This document shows, piece by piece, positions 1 through 11,370 of a stretch of 64,000 nucleotides of DNA. The DNA comes from Sabethes cyaneus (lineage: Eukaryota; Arthropoda; Insecta; Diptera; Culicidae): contig NC_071355.1 of the NCBI RefSeq assembly GCF_943734655.1, forward strand, positions 72,129,449 through 72,193,448, given 5' to 3'. The notes under the pieces are model-generated. The model made no database searches and was not told the DNA's origin. It saw only the letters and a list, made by a program, of their open reading frames with translations. The translations under genes and the position numbers were made by a program. Numbering within the stretch: position 1 is the stretch's first letter; every line of letters begins with the position of its first letter.

Positions 1-2
1 CG

Positions 3-1762
3 CAGCAGCGTCAAACCGACGGTTCACGAAGGCAGTTCCTTTCCACGCTTGCTCCACTGACAGCGTGCGTTGCTGGCCAACGCGACGATCTGTCATACTA
101 CACACTGGCTCAACCCGGGGACAGAAATTCATTGGGTAGTTCCCAGTGCACCGAATACAGTCTGGGCGATATCGATGCTGCGCTACATGATGACGATGGT
201 AAGAAGGTGGCTCCGGATGTGATTGCCGGTACACCCGGTCAGGAATCGGACGAGTTAGCAGCATTTGTGCAACAGGAGGGAGCCCGCACGGAGCGACTAA
301 AGAAGCGTTACAGTGCAGAAACGTCTACCTCGGCACCCGCTTCCGGTGCCGGTTCCGATGATGATGAGCATAATGATTATGGATTCAATTCACGGCCCTC
401 GGTTCGAGGCATCAAACCCCGCTTCGGTTCAACCAACGAAATCTTGCAGCAAATGCAAGCTCAATTGGCCGCTCCTTCACCCCCGCAGGTAAACGTTGAA
501 TGTTCATTATTTTTTAAGTCGCTTATTTATGAAATTTATTGCAGCCTAAGTCTCAGTCTAGTGCAGCGTCACCTCACCCAATACAATCAAACACATTCCC
601 ACGACCCCATACGGCTAGCAGTTTGCAGTTGGCCGCAGCAAAACAACAAATTACGACTCATCAACATACCGCTTCCTGGAGTTACTATCCGGTGGACCAG
701 TCCCAAACGAAGGCTGTAGCTGCTGTGGCCGCCGGTCCCAACATGGTTGCCGCTGTCGATCCGCACGGAAATTACTACCATATCCCAGCTCAGGCACGCC
801 ACAGTTACCACGGTCAGGAGGCAATCTACCAGAACTGTGCTCAGCTGCCTGTCGGCAACATCCAGGCCAATACGGTTCACGTGCAGTCCCAGCAGATACA
901 CACACAGCATCACGCAGTTCATACGGCCCACCATATACATCAGTCGGCAGCGGCAGCCGCCGCAGCAGATCCAGCGGCTTACGGCAAGTTTGCCCGAAGT
1001 CCCACTCGTCGGCCGGAGTCTCCGCCACCGTTGCGCAACTACCACCAGACGATGGTACTGATCCCGTACAATGCCGAAACCTATCAGCGTTACACGGCCC
1101 AGGAGCAGGAAAACTACCGCCGGCAGCACAATATTGTTGAGTATCAACAGGTGAGACGTGGAACCTGTGTGATTTTAGTAGCTTGCGATTATTCATTTCG
1201 TTCATTTCGCTTAGTGTGGTTTCATTTTCACTATTGATGTGGACGGAATCAAGTTCTGAGATGGAAGCTCCGGACTTGGTTTGGAAAGCTTTACAGTTGG
1301 TTAATAACAAAAATTTTCACACATTTTTAGGTAACACAACAAACAATTCGAGTTCCCGTAGGATATCCGCTTCCCGGTATGCAGCTACACGTAGTAGCCG
1401 GTCGTGGAGCTCTCCCACCACATTACTCCACCCTGCCGCGGCTAGGAACTAGCGCGAATCCAGCCACATCATCAGCGGTAGCTGCGGTTACTGGTCCCAA
1501 TACCAATGCACCCCAAGGGAAACCTCCAGCCTATAGTCAGTATCCGGTGGAAAAAGGAGGGGTTAAATTTACCGAACGTGGAGCTCCTGAGGGTGCGGCC
1601 AGCGTTCAACCAGCGGATGCCGGCAATCTTCTTTCGCCCACGTCACAAGGTCACGGGCCACCGACGGCTGGTCCAGCAGGTCCGACAGCGTCATCCGCTG
1701 GCGCCTCCACAGGAAGCGGCACCCAAGGCCAGGGTGCTGTGTTCTATGCGATGAACGTTTGA
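3..1762 (+). CDS. 3' part of a large unnamed gene; last three coding exons
   Basis: Three coding exons join in frame: 3-488, 545-1150 and 1331-1762. All junctions are phase 0, with GT donors at 489 (gtaaac) and 1151 (gtgaga) and AG acceptors ending at 544 and 1330. The stop is TGA at 1760-1762; the 5' part lies outside the window. The partial product is about 506 residues. Its first ~160 residues look conserved and charged, including the stretches ERLKKRYS and RPSVRGIKPRFGSTNEILQQ. The rest is a low-complexity tail rich in Gln, His, Ala and Pro, with a poly-Ala run near position 955 and a Gly/Ser/Ala-rich end closing in FYAMNV. No catalytic motif or membrane segment is visible. I cannot name the family; a cytoskeletal or signalling scaffold tail is a guess. 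The splice model is strong because reading frames close only at the proposed junctions. Confidence 0.85.
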
Positions 1763-2990
1763 CACGGCGATTAGATCAATTTTACGATACGAATTGAGCA
1801 GAAACAGCAGCAACTGCAGCAGAACTTCGAGGAAGGTAGCTTTACTATTGGTAAGAATAACAACAATAATTTTAGTCTAGTGGAATCGACGGCGATTGCA
1901 AGCGAATCGAAGTGAGGCGGAGTGTGCGTTCAGTTAAGGATCACATGTGGACAAAAATCGCACACAACGAGAATTTTCCAAGTTTGTAAATCATAGCGTT
2001 TATGGAATGGATTCCCCTTTTTCTAGGAAAAAAAGATGCTCAATTTTCATTGCTTTCTCGTAGGTTCCCTCCACGTAAGTAAGCTTGTAGCCATGACCCT
2101 AAAGGTAGTGTAGATAAGAAGCGAAGCTGTAAAACCAAAAAATCAAGTAATCAAACCATAGAGGGTAGACAACAGTTCAGGCAAGTTGTACATATTTTTG
2201 GGTGAGGTCAAGTTACACATGATATACCAAAGGTTTTTGACTGTTTATTCCGATTCGCAGTTCCACTGACAGTTCTTCTACATTTGTCGGTGTTCTTTCT
2301 ACTTTATCGACGTGAAACTAAAAACTATCGAGCTCAGCAAAGTGCGCCTCGCACTGAAATCATTTTCGTGATCGTGTTTTTTTTTCGTTGCAATTGATAT
2401 TGTTCATATCGATCTTCCTTCCAAAGGTAAAGCTCAATTATGTAGTTGTTATCCGACGAACCGTTCGGACACGCTCAGGCGGTGAACACTGTTACAAAAC
2501 TGTTTTCTTCTAGTACGTAAACGTCTATTCGAGGTGCTAACAATGAGCTTCTCCGCGGTAAACTTTTAATCTATTGATGAACTATTTTTTCAACTGTCCG
2601 TACTGGGTTGAGCTATTTTGGCAAAAATAAGAACATGGTTTATTTTATTCTTTTAATCATCGTCAAATGCCTGCGTCAGTTTATTTTAGGTGTTATAAAT
2701 ATCGAGATCTTGCATCAGACTATTAGTTTATATATATTTCGACATTGTCAATGGCTTTGCAAGAGATGAATGAATTTAAAATTTAAAATCTCTTCGATAA
2801 AAAAATGGTTATAATTTAATGTCGGTAACTGTTTTCCAAACCCATTGTCCAAAGTATTACGTCCAACTTTGTTCTACGACCAATTTACTCGTCTGCGTCC
2901 TCAGACCTAAACGGAACGTGGAACACTAATGTATGCATTAAAAAATGAACTTATTTCGGAAGGCGATAAAAAACTCCAAAAGATAATTCA
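1763..2990 (+). other. proximal 3' UTR / downstream DNA of the first gene
   Basis: No open frame or recognisable transposon is seen here. The sequence is A/T-rich, as expected for a 3' UTR, but I find no canonical AATAAA before the transposon block starts. It holds a Pumilio-type element (separate entry). The true transcript end is not resolved and may lie near 13.73 kb. Confidence 0.4.
2187..2194 (+). promoter_or_regulatory. Pumilio response element (TGTACATA)
   Basis: This is an exact match to the Pumilio/PUF consensus UGUANAUA, 425 bases after the stop codon of the upstream gene and on its sense strand. PUF proteins bind this element in 3' UTRs and repress or destabilise the mRNA. An eight-base motif can occur by chance. 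A second exact match (TGTAAATA, 11936-11943) sits in the A-rich region proposed as distal 3' UTR. Confidence 0.3.
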
Positions 2991-3560
2991 ATGGAACAAA
3001 CTTTTCTCTCTTGTGGCTTTGGCGAACAGCTGCTGCTCTGTTTTGGCCACGAATTCATTGGAGTAGATCCTGCAATTGAGGTTTTTCTATCGGCCTGGGA
3101 CGTCGAAAGGGTTGGTAATCTTGGTTTAAACGGCTGAAGTATGGTCGTCCAAAGGCGGCAATTGTGGCAGGCACTTCATACTGCTTATCCTTCCGGTCAC
3201 TGCAAGCCGCGATGGAAAGAACAGCGACCTGGACATTCCCTTCTCGCTTATCGTTAACCACAGAAGAACCTTCTTCGTGAACTTGATGTGGGATCTATAT
3301 TTGATGTCATCACTTACCTTTTTGATGGGCCCACTGCCAGTCGTTGCCATCCAGCGTCATCGCGACGATGCGCTTAGCCGAAGGAAGTTTTGACCAATAT
3401 CTTCAACCACTCCTTATAGTAGATGATTTTGCCCAGGTTCTTCTTCGCCGTTAGGCCGGTTGCTCCAATCTAGGTCAACGATGTAGCCACCTTGCTTTCG
3501 GCAGCCGGAACCAGGCTTTGTTTGACGTTCTTGCCATTCTCCAGAAGAGAAAGAATGTTT
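2990..3560 (-). pseudogene. degenerate Tc1/mariner-type transposase fragment
   Basis: Read on the minus strand, two shifted frames carry the catalytic-domain pattern of mosquito Tc1/mariner transposases: KYRSHIKFTKKVLLWLTISE, then LAVTG, then a degenerate PF.RPRPIE segment and WVAKTEQQ-like codons toward 3000. The family normally has D...D...D/E residues in this stretch (RPIEDFW near the end). Here the frame breaks several times and the N-terminal helix-turn-helix half is not recognisable. It is a dead remnant, 5'-most in the transposon block that follows the first gene. Confidence 0.7.
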
Positions 3561-4129
3561 TGAATGTCGGATTACCTATATTTGGCGGCAAGAAGTGCCT
3601 CGCGATGTCCTACTTCTTCGCTCTGGAGTGGACCTGGCTGTACGAACAAAGCATCGAGCGTAGTTTCTAGCAAATCAACTCATAACTTTGCTTTTATCCG
3701 TTCTGCATGCTGTTATGACATGATTATGACACTTAAGTTGCTTTTCAACTCATGGGGTGTGTACGAAGCATTAAATAATGAACGCATATTAAGCGAACGA
3801 ACAAATATTTCAGTGAGTAAGCAGTGCTTGTAGAAAGTTAATTTTTTTTATTATTTTTATTCAATTAATTTTCCACGCCATCAAATTAGGTTACATAAAG
3901 AAATCAATGTTACCATTATAGGTATTTTAATGAAATCTTTTCTTCTCTTAATGTGCATTTTACTGTTGGCTCTGGATTATCGTGGGACTTGTAACTTGAC
4001 GTGTCAACTTGTTTACGTTTTATTGTCCGAGGACCCGGTTTATTAGTTTATATCCGGATCTTCTTGTTCTTCCGAATCAGTCACCTTTTTCAACCAGTGA
4101 AGGTGAATTTTCGCAACTGCGTTAGGCCA

Positions 4130-7100
4130 TTATAAATATTTTATAAAGTTTAAAACTTTAAAAATAATTTGCAATGGCCTTACTGATACGATACATAACT
4201 CCCTCTTATTAGTAGTTATAGTATCATTCCCATTTTTCTTTAAAACTGTAAATTTTTCAAGTCGAAATTTTGGTTCCAGTTTGCCTGTCTCATAGTTCCG
4301 TAATATTACAGAATCGCCTACATTTATGTCAGAAGGTTTAGCTTGCCTACGATTATCCGCGTAATACTTTCCTTGCAGTTTCTTCATACCGTAAATACCG
4401 TTCTCGTACCTCAACATCTCTGTGCTAGTGTGGGTCTGTTCTCAACGACGGTAAAAGATCCTTAACCGGACGCCCAATCAGTTCCAATGGCGCTTTTTCG
4501 GTTATCGAATGTGGAGTCGTGTTGTACATGTACATATGGTCTTGAACCAGCTTAACCAAATTACAATTTGTTGTCCTCGTAATACGGAATGGCCGCAATA
4601 TTTTTGTACTTGCAATATTCGGCAAACTCTTCGCTGGCAAACGGCGAACCATTGTCACTACGAATAGTTTCTGGATATGTTTGCTCACGGAAACTTCTTC
4701 CAATGCCTCAATGGTCATAGCGGCGTTCGTCGTTTTCATTTCCATCGCTTTCAAGAATCGACTGTACTAATCTACGATAACTAGGGACGAAGCACGTTTT
4801 TTTGCAGGAAAGAAATCAATTCCAATTTTCTTGCCATGGTCACTTCGGCACCTCTTTGTGTATCATTAGGTCGGGTGAATGTTGTTCACAAGCGGCTGCA
4901 TATCCAGCACATTATTGCACTGCATTTGCCATATCTCGATCCATGCATAGCCACCAGATTTTTTCTCTAAGGCTCCTTCGCATAGTAACCGCTCCAGGGT
5001 AACCTCGATGTGCACTCTGCTGTGCACTTTGGGGCAGATTTTTTAGTAGAACAATTCTTTCATCCCTTACAACTATACCGTCGATCACAGTGGGTTTTCT
5101 TTCAATCGCTTTGTATCTAAATAGTTCCGTTGAGCAACATTGTGTGCCCAAAGCCTTCATAACCGACGGCCAAGGGTCCTTCGTGCACTGCAAAAGGATC
5201 TTTGTATTCCATTCGCGATGCTTTCCTCCATAGGGATCATTCAATAATGGCGTACATTGCTTCTGGGGGAGAGGGGGGTGTCAATTTTGTGACAGGTTGT
5301 GGCAAAGGGGGCGGGGTCTAGGCAAATGTGACATTCGTCGAAAAAAATTGCATTTTCTTCAAAAGGCAGCAAAAATATATTTCTCAGTCTTTCATCACTC
5401 ATCCATTTATTTAGATTTTCGAACTTATTGTTCCAGCTGACGGCGCTTGAAAGTCAGGCACAATTCGTCAATGTTAACTAGATAGACCACGCGTTACATT
5501 GAAGGATATATGTAAATCAATTTCAGTTCATTTGAAATCAAAGTTTCTAGCTATTACTAAATATTGGATAGAAAAGTACAATGAACTCATAAAGCGTATC
5601 GTCGTCAGCTATCGTTTTGATGCGGAGCCGTGCTACTTCAATTGAAACCAAAGCTTCATTTCTTCATTGATTTGTAACAATTTGCAATTGAATGTTGTTA
5701 GAACCCTTGTTAGCAGTTATTATTTGTTATTAATTGTTAGTTTCTATAGTTTTTTAATCATACACTAACTCTTAAAACGTTAAGCTATTTTTAAAACCAC
5801 TTTTTACTTTCAACACGCTTTACATTTTTATTTTGGGTTTGTGTGACGTCTAAAGGTGGGAGGGTGGAGGTTGTGTTTTGTGACACAACGGGACAGATGG
5901 GGGAGGGGGGTCTAAAAAAGCAGAAATTTAGTGGACGTCATATTTGAATCGTCCCATACACATATTCTAGTGTTCGGTGAAATGGTAAGCCGAAGTCCGA
6001 AAAGATATAAATAAAATTTCGTTGTGTTTGTGGCTACACTCTTTCTACCTTAGTTAGACCTTTGAAAGGAAAGCATATAATCCTTGGTAGATTCTTGCTG
6101 TCTCTTTGAACAAGTACTGAACCTAGACCTACCGGAGAGGCATCGATATTTAACCTTGTGACATCACTTGGATTAAAATATCCAAATTTACGAACGTTGT
6201 TACAAAGGTCGTGACGTAAATTATCATCATCAATTCCACAGATTTTCCGTTCTCGCAGATAGATTTGGAATAAATTGTCCGACAAAGCTGACAAGTCTTA
6301 GGAAACTCCGGAGTCCGGATTACTTCTTTGGATGATGGTGGACGGAAGTTTTCAGTCGCTATTATTTTCTCTTCCGACGGACTTATACCTACAGTGCGCG
6401 CTCACTTCAAACCCCAGAATTTGATATTTCTACTCCGAAGATACATTTTCTTTTGTTCAGGATTACATTATTCCTATTCATTAACCAATCCAATCCGCTA
6501 GCACCTCTGCTGAAGCCGCGTGTCGTACTCTCTTTCGGTCCTACCAGAAACGACGATATCGTCAATATAGACAATTACATATCGATCGATCGATCAGGTG
6601 GCATTTCCATCGAAATTCTTTGGAAAACTTCGAGTGCACAGTTTATCCCGAACAACAGGCGTTTAAATCGCATCAGACCTCTTCAGGTTATAAATGTTGT
6701 TATGTCTCTGGATTCTGGATGAAGCTCGACATACTGATAGGCGTATTTTGTGTCCAAATGTGAGTAAATTTTGGACCTTCTAAGTAAATTTAGAAAAATG
6801 TCGATAACGGGAAATTAAATGGCGTAGAATGTAGAATTAGAATGTTTGATACATATTATAACATCATTCTTACCCTCAGGGACCACCACCATAGGTGATA
6901 TCAATTCAGTAGGACCTTCAACCTTTTCGATGACGTCATTGAAAAGCATTTCTTGTATTTTATCATCAACTTTTTCCGCAATGCAGAGGGAATTCTTAAG
7001 TAAGCGATCTTCTTTGGAGGTACTGTGCGATCAATAGACTATATTATTTGGATATTAGGAAACTTCGAGAAAGCTTTGACCAGTGCTTTGATCCCCAATC

Positions 7101-7260
7101 CACCAACTGAATTGATGTGTAGTACATTGAGTCCTTTTTTCAAAATCTTTAATTCATCTGATGTACGTTTACTTAGTAAAGATTTTCGTGCACCCGCAAA
7201 CACGAAGAACTCGGCGTAGCTTCTGGGTTTCGTTGGATTGACAGAGATCCAAGCTTAAAA
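4130..7260 (-). mobile_element. decayed Ty3/gypsy-type retrotransposon pol, interrupted by a MITE
   Basis: The minus strand carries pol in the order reverse transcriptase, RNase H, integrase. RT starts near 6960 with EKVEGPTELISPMVVVPEGK. A VYIDDIVVSG active-site box lies at about 6543-6575. RNase H is marked by LNIDASPVGLGSVLVQ in 6034-6294. The integrase zinc-binding start (HRGYPGAVTMRR...WW) is in 4912-5229, and core and C-terminal pieces run down to 4130 (AKPSDINVGDSVILRNYETG). Stops and frameshifts are frequent, so it is inactive. LTRs were not identified. The domain order matches Ty3/gypsy (integrase after RNase H). A 725-bp MITE separates RNase H from integrase. Confidence 0.85.
5232..5956. 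mobile_element. MITE with terminal inverted repeats inside Ty3/gypsy pol
   Basis: The left end (gggatcattcaataatggcg) and the reverse complement of the right end (gggacgattcaaatatgacg) match over roughly 20 bases with a few differences, and both sides are flanked by TA. There is no coding capacity. Subterminal G-rich stretches (about 5256-5320 and 5845-5915) are themselves inverted. A second, 5'-truncated copy lies in opposite orientation at 37425-37908. TA flanks suggest mobilisation by a Tc1/mariner-type transposase; this is inference. Confidence 0.7.
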
Positions 7261-7552
7261 AATGGCAGCCTCGTCAAGTGGATCGCAGTTTGCGTATGCA
7301 TAAGACTTCCAATCACCTTGATATATTTTTTTAAATTTTTACGCTTCTGCTCTTCCTAGCGTAATGTCCTCGCTGCCCGTAGATATTGCACTTCGCACCT
7401 CGGGCAAAACACTCTCGAGATTCTCCGTTTTGGCGAAATGAACCGCATCGAACGCATTTACCAAGAGAATGACTGTAGCTTTTTGGAACTCGGTGACCGG
7501 TCTGCTGCCTAACAAATCGGTTGTTTCCCCTGTTTCCCTATTTGTCCACCCA

Positions 7553-7760
7553 GTTAGCTCCGGGGTACGATGCTAGCCTAACAAGCCAGTCGTCGTATGT
7601 TTGAGTCTTGACTGAGCGGTGCTGCGTATAGAATCAATAGGATCTTTGCACTAGCTCCGTAATTTTCATGTACTCTAATAACCGGCTGCGAAGTCTGTCT
7701 ATAAAGAAGGGTCAAGTTCTAAAGGACGTTTATACCCATGGCTTTACTTTTCCCTATTTC
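7553..7760 (+). mobile_element. tRNA-derived SINE, copy 1
   Basis: The head reads as a decayed tRNA-like promoter (A-box-like ctagcctaacaagccag, B-box-like atgtttgagtcttgact). It is followed by a body (taggatctttgcactagctc; tctaataaccggctgcgaag; aagaagggtcaagtt) shared with copies at 14290-14570 (minus), 24353-24570 and 58806-58950. The arrangement and sequence fit the abundant tRNA-related SINEs of Aedes (Feilai-like), although I cannot assign a named family. Confidence 0.7.
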
Positions 7761-7806
7761 ACTTTGGGCTTGTAGGGTAACCAACCTATTTTGGTACCTA
7801 TCAGCT

Positions 7807-7863
7807 GCTGTACATAATTTGGACACTTCCATTTGATTTTGAAGTGTCCAAATTATGCACAGC
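7807..7863. repeat. short perfect-type inverted repeat (hairpin)
   Basis: The left arm 7807-7829 and right arm 7841-7863 are reverse complements over 23 bases with one G-T type mismatch, separated by an 11-base AT-rich loop. The core arm reads ataatttggacacttc. It lies directly after the SINE and has no coding context. It could be the tip of a foldback MITE. Confidence 0.75.
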
Positions 7864-8199
7864 TGCTTATGGAGTTCAAAATACGTTGTTTACCCTATTC
7901 CAGAACGGCTTCTGTTTAACTCTTTGCTTCAAAAGACCTCGCGATTCATAGCTGTTTTATTTACCTCGTCTAAACTTATGACGTTTTCGAAGCGTTATTG
8001 CGGACTTTCTCACGCTCTCATAGTGATTTGCTGCAGTAGTTCTATTTCTTCACGCTCCGTAAACTCGCAATCTAGCGGTAGAGGACTACCGATCTGATTA
8101 GCGTTTTGTACATCGTCAGCTTTGCACGGCGACGTATGCTCCTTGATCGAAGCGTCTTGCGGAAGGAAAAGTAGGTTCGATTTCTAGCTTGAATGCGTC

Positions 8200-9600
8200 A
8201 TTGGATCTCCTTGCCCGTATTATTGGCGGCGGTGACCAGAGATCTCAAATATACGAACTCATCAACCACTTCCAGTTCATCGCCGTTAATAATCACTGTC
8301 TGTGGGAGTTAAACGTTGTTTTCTCTGGAGCTTCTTCCTACCATTTGTTTGGTTTTTGACGTAGTGATTTGTAATCCTATCCTCCTAGCTTCCATTTTTA
8401 GTCCCAAGGTTTCCAGTAATGATGTCGAGGTCGTCTGCAAAGGCTAGAAGTTGGCTACTCTTGCTGAAGATAGTTCCTCTCGTTTCGATGCCCGCTCGCC
8501 GGATCACACCTTCAATATCGATATTGAATAACATACAGGACAGTCCATCCCCTTGCCGCAACCCTCTGCGCGATTCGAAAGGACTCGAGAGTGTCCCCGA
8601 AACGCGCACGTAGCACATCACTTGCTCCAGGTTAGCTTTAACCAGCCGCGTCAGTCTGTCCGGAAAACCGCATTCGTGCATTATCTGCCATAGCTGTTAG
8701 CGTTCAACTGTATCGTATGCTGCTCTGAAATCCACGAAAATATGATGCGTGAACTAGTTGTACTTCTGACATTTCTGGAGGATTTGTCAGAGAGCAATCC
8801 GTAGATCCGTAGTAGCACGGGCCCCCATAAAGCCCGCCTGACCTATGAGATCTCTTGCTATTGGGGATAGACGACACAATAAAATCTAGGAGAGAACCTT
8901 TTAGGCGGGCTTGACCAACGTGATGCCGTTGTAATTACAGCAATCGAGTCGGTCGCCCTTTTTGTAGATGGGACAGACTACATCTTCCATCCACTCGCCC
9001 GGTAGTTGCTCCTCCTCCAAATCCTTGAAATTATCCAATGAAGTGCCGCTGCTAGCGGTTCTTGTCCCACCCTCCGTCTTTACACATGTCAGGTTTACGT
9101 GTGTAGCCCTTACGAGTTTGGTTGACCTTCTCGTAAAACTTGCGCGTGTCATTAGCCCGGAATAGTTGTTCCAGCTTCTCACGATCTCTTTCCTCCTTCT
9201 GACGCTTTTCCCTTCTTAGGATCGTGGTCAACTCATTCCCCACTCGTCGATACTTGGCCAAATTCTCTCTCGGGGATATGTTTTTCCAAGCACTTTTTTT
9301 CCTCTCTATCGCTTGTTGGCATTCCCCGTCAAACCAATCATTTCATGCACTCGAGGTTACCACTCCTAGCACTGCGGTTCGAGCCTCGAGGGTCAAAGCA
9401 TCTAACTCCACAGAGGAAAGCAGACCTTCATCCAGTACGCGCGCGTAATTTTCGGCCGCCTGGGCCGAATTTGAACCTGGGCGTTCAAATCTCCGATGAC
9501 GATGTTGATGTTGCGTGGTAAGCAACTGTCGTACGTTGCCTCCAGCTGCACATAGAACGCTTCCTTCTATTCTTCAGGTCTACCTTCGAGTGGACAATCC
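8200..9600 (-). mobile_element. RTE-type non-LTR retrotransposon fragment (linker + reverse transcriptase)
   Basis: Minus-strand frames hold the RTE linker (RREKRQKEERDREKLEQLFR, then FYEKVNQTRKGY) at 9052-9261. An RT block at 8385-8681 follows with SRRGLRQGDGLSCMLFNIDI and the FADDLDII active-site box. Stops and frameshifts break the ORF. Related fragments occur at 14640-15420, 27085-27290, 28370-31100, 38885-39620 and 49080-49870, so this is the commonest LINE in the window. The clade call (RTE, like JAM1 of Aedes aegypti) is from motif memory only. Confidence 0.75.
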
Positions 9601-9602
9601 AT

Positions 9603-10370
9603 GTTTATTCAATTTATTTATTACATCTTCAACACAAAAGTTACACAGACAATTTACTAAACTAATGATTGGATTCTACGTCTAAAAACAGTCTTACTTA
9701 TTTGAAAATCATAAGCTTCACTAATTTCATTGAAAACAACACATGGCCCAAGGTTCGTTGTATCCGTAGTTTATGCGACGCGAGGGCTGCCACAGTAGGA
9801 TATGATTTCGAAGCTGCCTTCGGGGAACATGAATGTCTACCTGGCTTAAGAGCGAGCTGCAATCGACATCTCAACTCAGTAATGCGAAGACAAAAAGCCG
9901 TTGCAGTAATTTTATTCTGGCAGCTAACGAATGCAGATCAATAAGTTTGCAACGTTCCTCGTAGGCTGGTAGTTTTGCGGCATCGTTCCAGGGCAGAAGA
10001 CGTAGAGCATATCTCAAAAAGTTCTACTGTGTGGCCTCTATTCTGTTGATATGCACAGCATAATATGGTGCCCACACAACAACTGCGTGCTCCAGAATGC
10101 TGCGAACAACTGCACAATACGACAATTTAAGCGCATATATATCCTGGAATGCGTTGGTGTTTCTTTTCACGAATCCAAGTATTGCGAAGGCCTTAGCAGT
10201 GATTTTTGAAATATGTTCGTTGAATCTGGTTTTGGAATCAATAGTAACACCCAAGTCCTCTATGGTCTGCACTCGGCGTTTAGGATGGCCTTTTACCCTC
10301 AACACGCACATCCTCTCATTGATCGCTTTCCAGCCCATTACTTTTAGTTTCCACCGGGTTTGGTTACCAG
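9603..10370 (-). mobile_element. jockey-type LINE 3' fragment with tail
   Basis: Minus-strand ORF 10024-10338 shows the C-terminal RT pattern QTIEDLGVTIDSKTRFNEHI, then AILGFVKRN and YCAVVRSILEHAVVVWAPY, typical of jockey-clade elements (DLGV.LD.KL.F and LVR..LE...VVW.P). Its 3' end abuts the RTE fragment near 9603, where the minus strand reads aataaattgaataaacatgg, a likely poly(A)-signal/tail. It is 5'-truncated. A better preserved relative sits at 28470-29485. Confidence 0.7.
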
Positions 10371-11370
10371 ATCTCCGCTAAAGTTGCTCGTATTCCGGCT
10401 GTTACCATGTGGAGGGAGAGATAGCAGTTGCTGGATAAGAGGCTAAGGACCACTATGCGGTCTGTTTTACGCATTAACCAACCATTTACCAACCATGCCT
10501 TCCGCCAACCGCTCTCAGGCAGGGCTGTCAATTTTTTCGTGCATTTTTTGTTTTGTACTGACCTTGCGTGTTAATCTGTTCCACATTCCGTTTTCCTAAC
10601 GATGCTGATAAAAACTCGATCGGAGAACGAGCTATTCGCTGTTTGCAACTGCCAACTAAATAAAGCCATGTTTTGGTGGTAACAAAGAGTAGGGAGGGGG
10701 GGCAGTTAATACAAGTTTCAGCATATATAAGATGGCCGTTCAAATTAGCGGGGGACCACGGTATTCTGCTATAGGGTTCCATTATAAAAGGTAGCGTTAA
10801 GGGGTTTAATTCCCAGAGAAGGTTCTTCGGCTTCGAATGCAGGCAGCGTCTTCATATTATGCCGCCTACTTCCTCTTGGGGTTTCACTCGTCGGTTGGGA
10901 TTTTAGAAACAGATTTTAGAAACATTACCTTATTCTAAAGACACTTTGATTTCTCCAGCTGATCTTTATCTCCACGGAAACTGTAAAGATGCCTTTAGTT
11001 ATGTGTTATGCATTACGCACCTCGGTTTATTGTTTTCCTTTGTTTCAATCACTTTTGAACAGTCGTATTTGTGGACCAGTTTCAACGCTCTACGATATCG
11101 ATTATCATGGATTTGTTTATGATTTACTTATTACCTTCTGATAAACATCCGTTCGTACGAGCCTGCGAAAAGCATCAAACTTTTGATCTTTGTGCCAATG
11201 TTGTTTATGTTTTCAATGAAAAATATGCATTATGATGGCACTTTTCACTGCCTACTGTGTTTGTTGAGCCCATGATGGAAACCTAATTACATTAGTGAGC
11301 AAATCTATAGAAATCAAATTGATATTCTTCATAAACCGCATAACAAGTCACAGCAAATTATTCGATTATT
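10371..11370. other. non-coding stretch, nothing recognised
   Basis: Only short chance ORFs are present. No tandem repeat, SINE head or conserved domain was seen by eye. The sequence grades into the A-rich region that follows. Confidence 0.4.

Noticed and set aside
3..1762. Naming the first gene
   Set aside because: Several neuronal or cytoskeletal scaffold families were considered for the RPSVRGIKPRFGSTNEILQQ segment, but none could be confirmed from memory.
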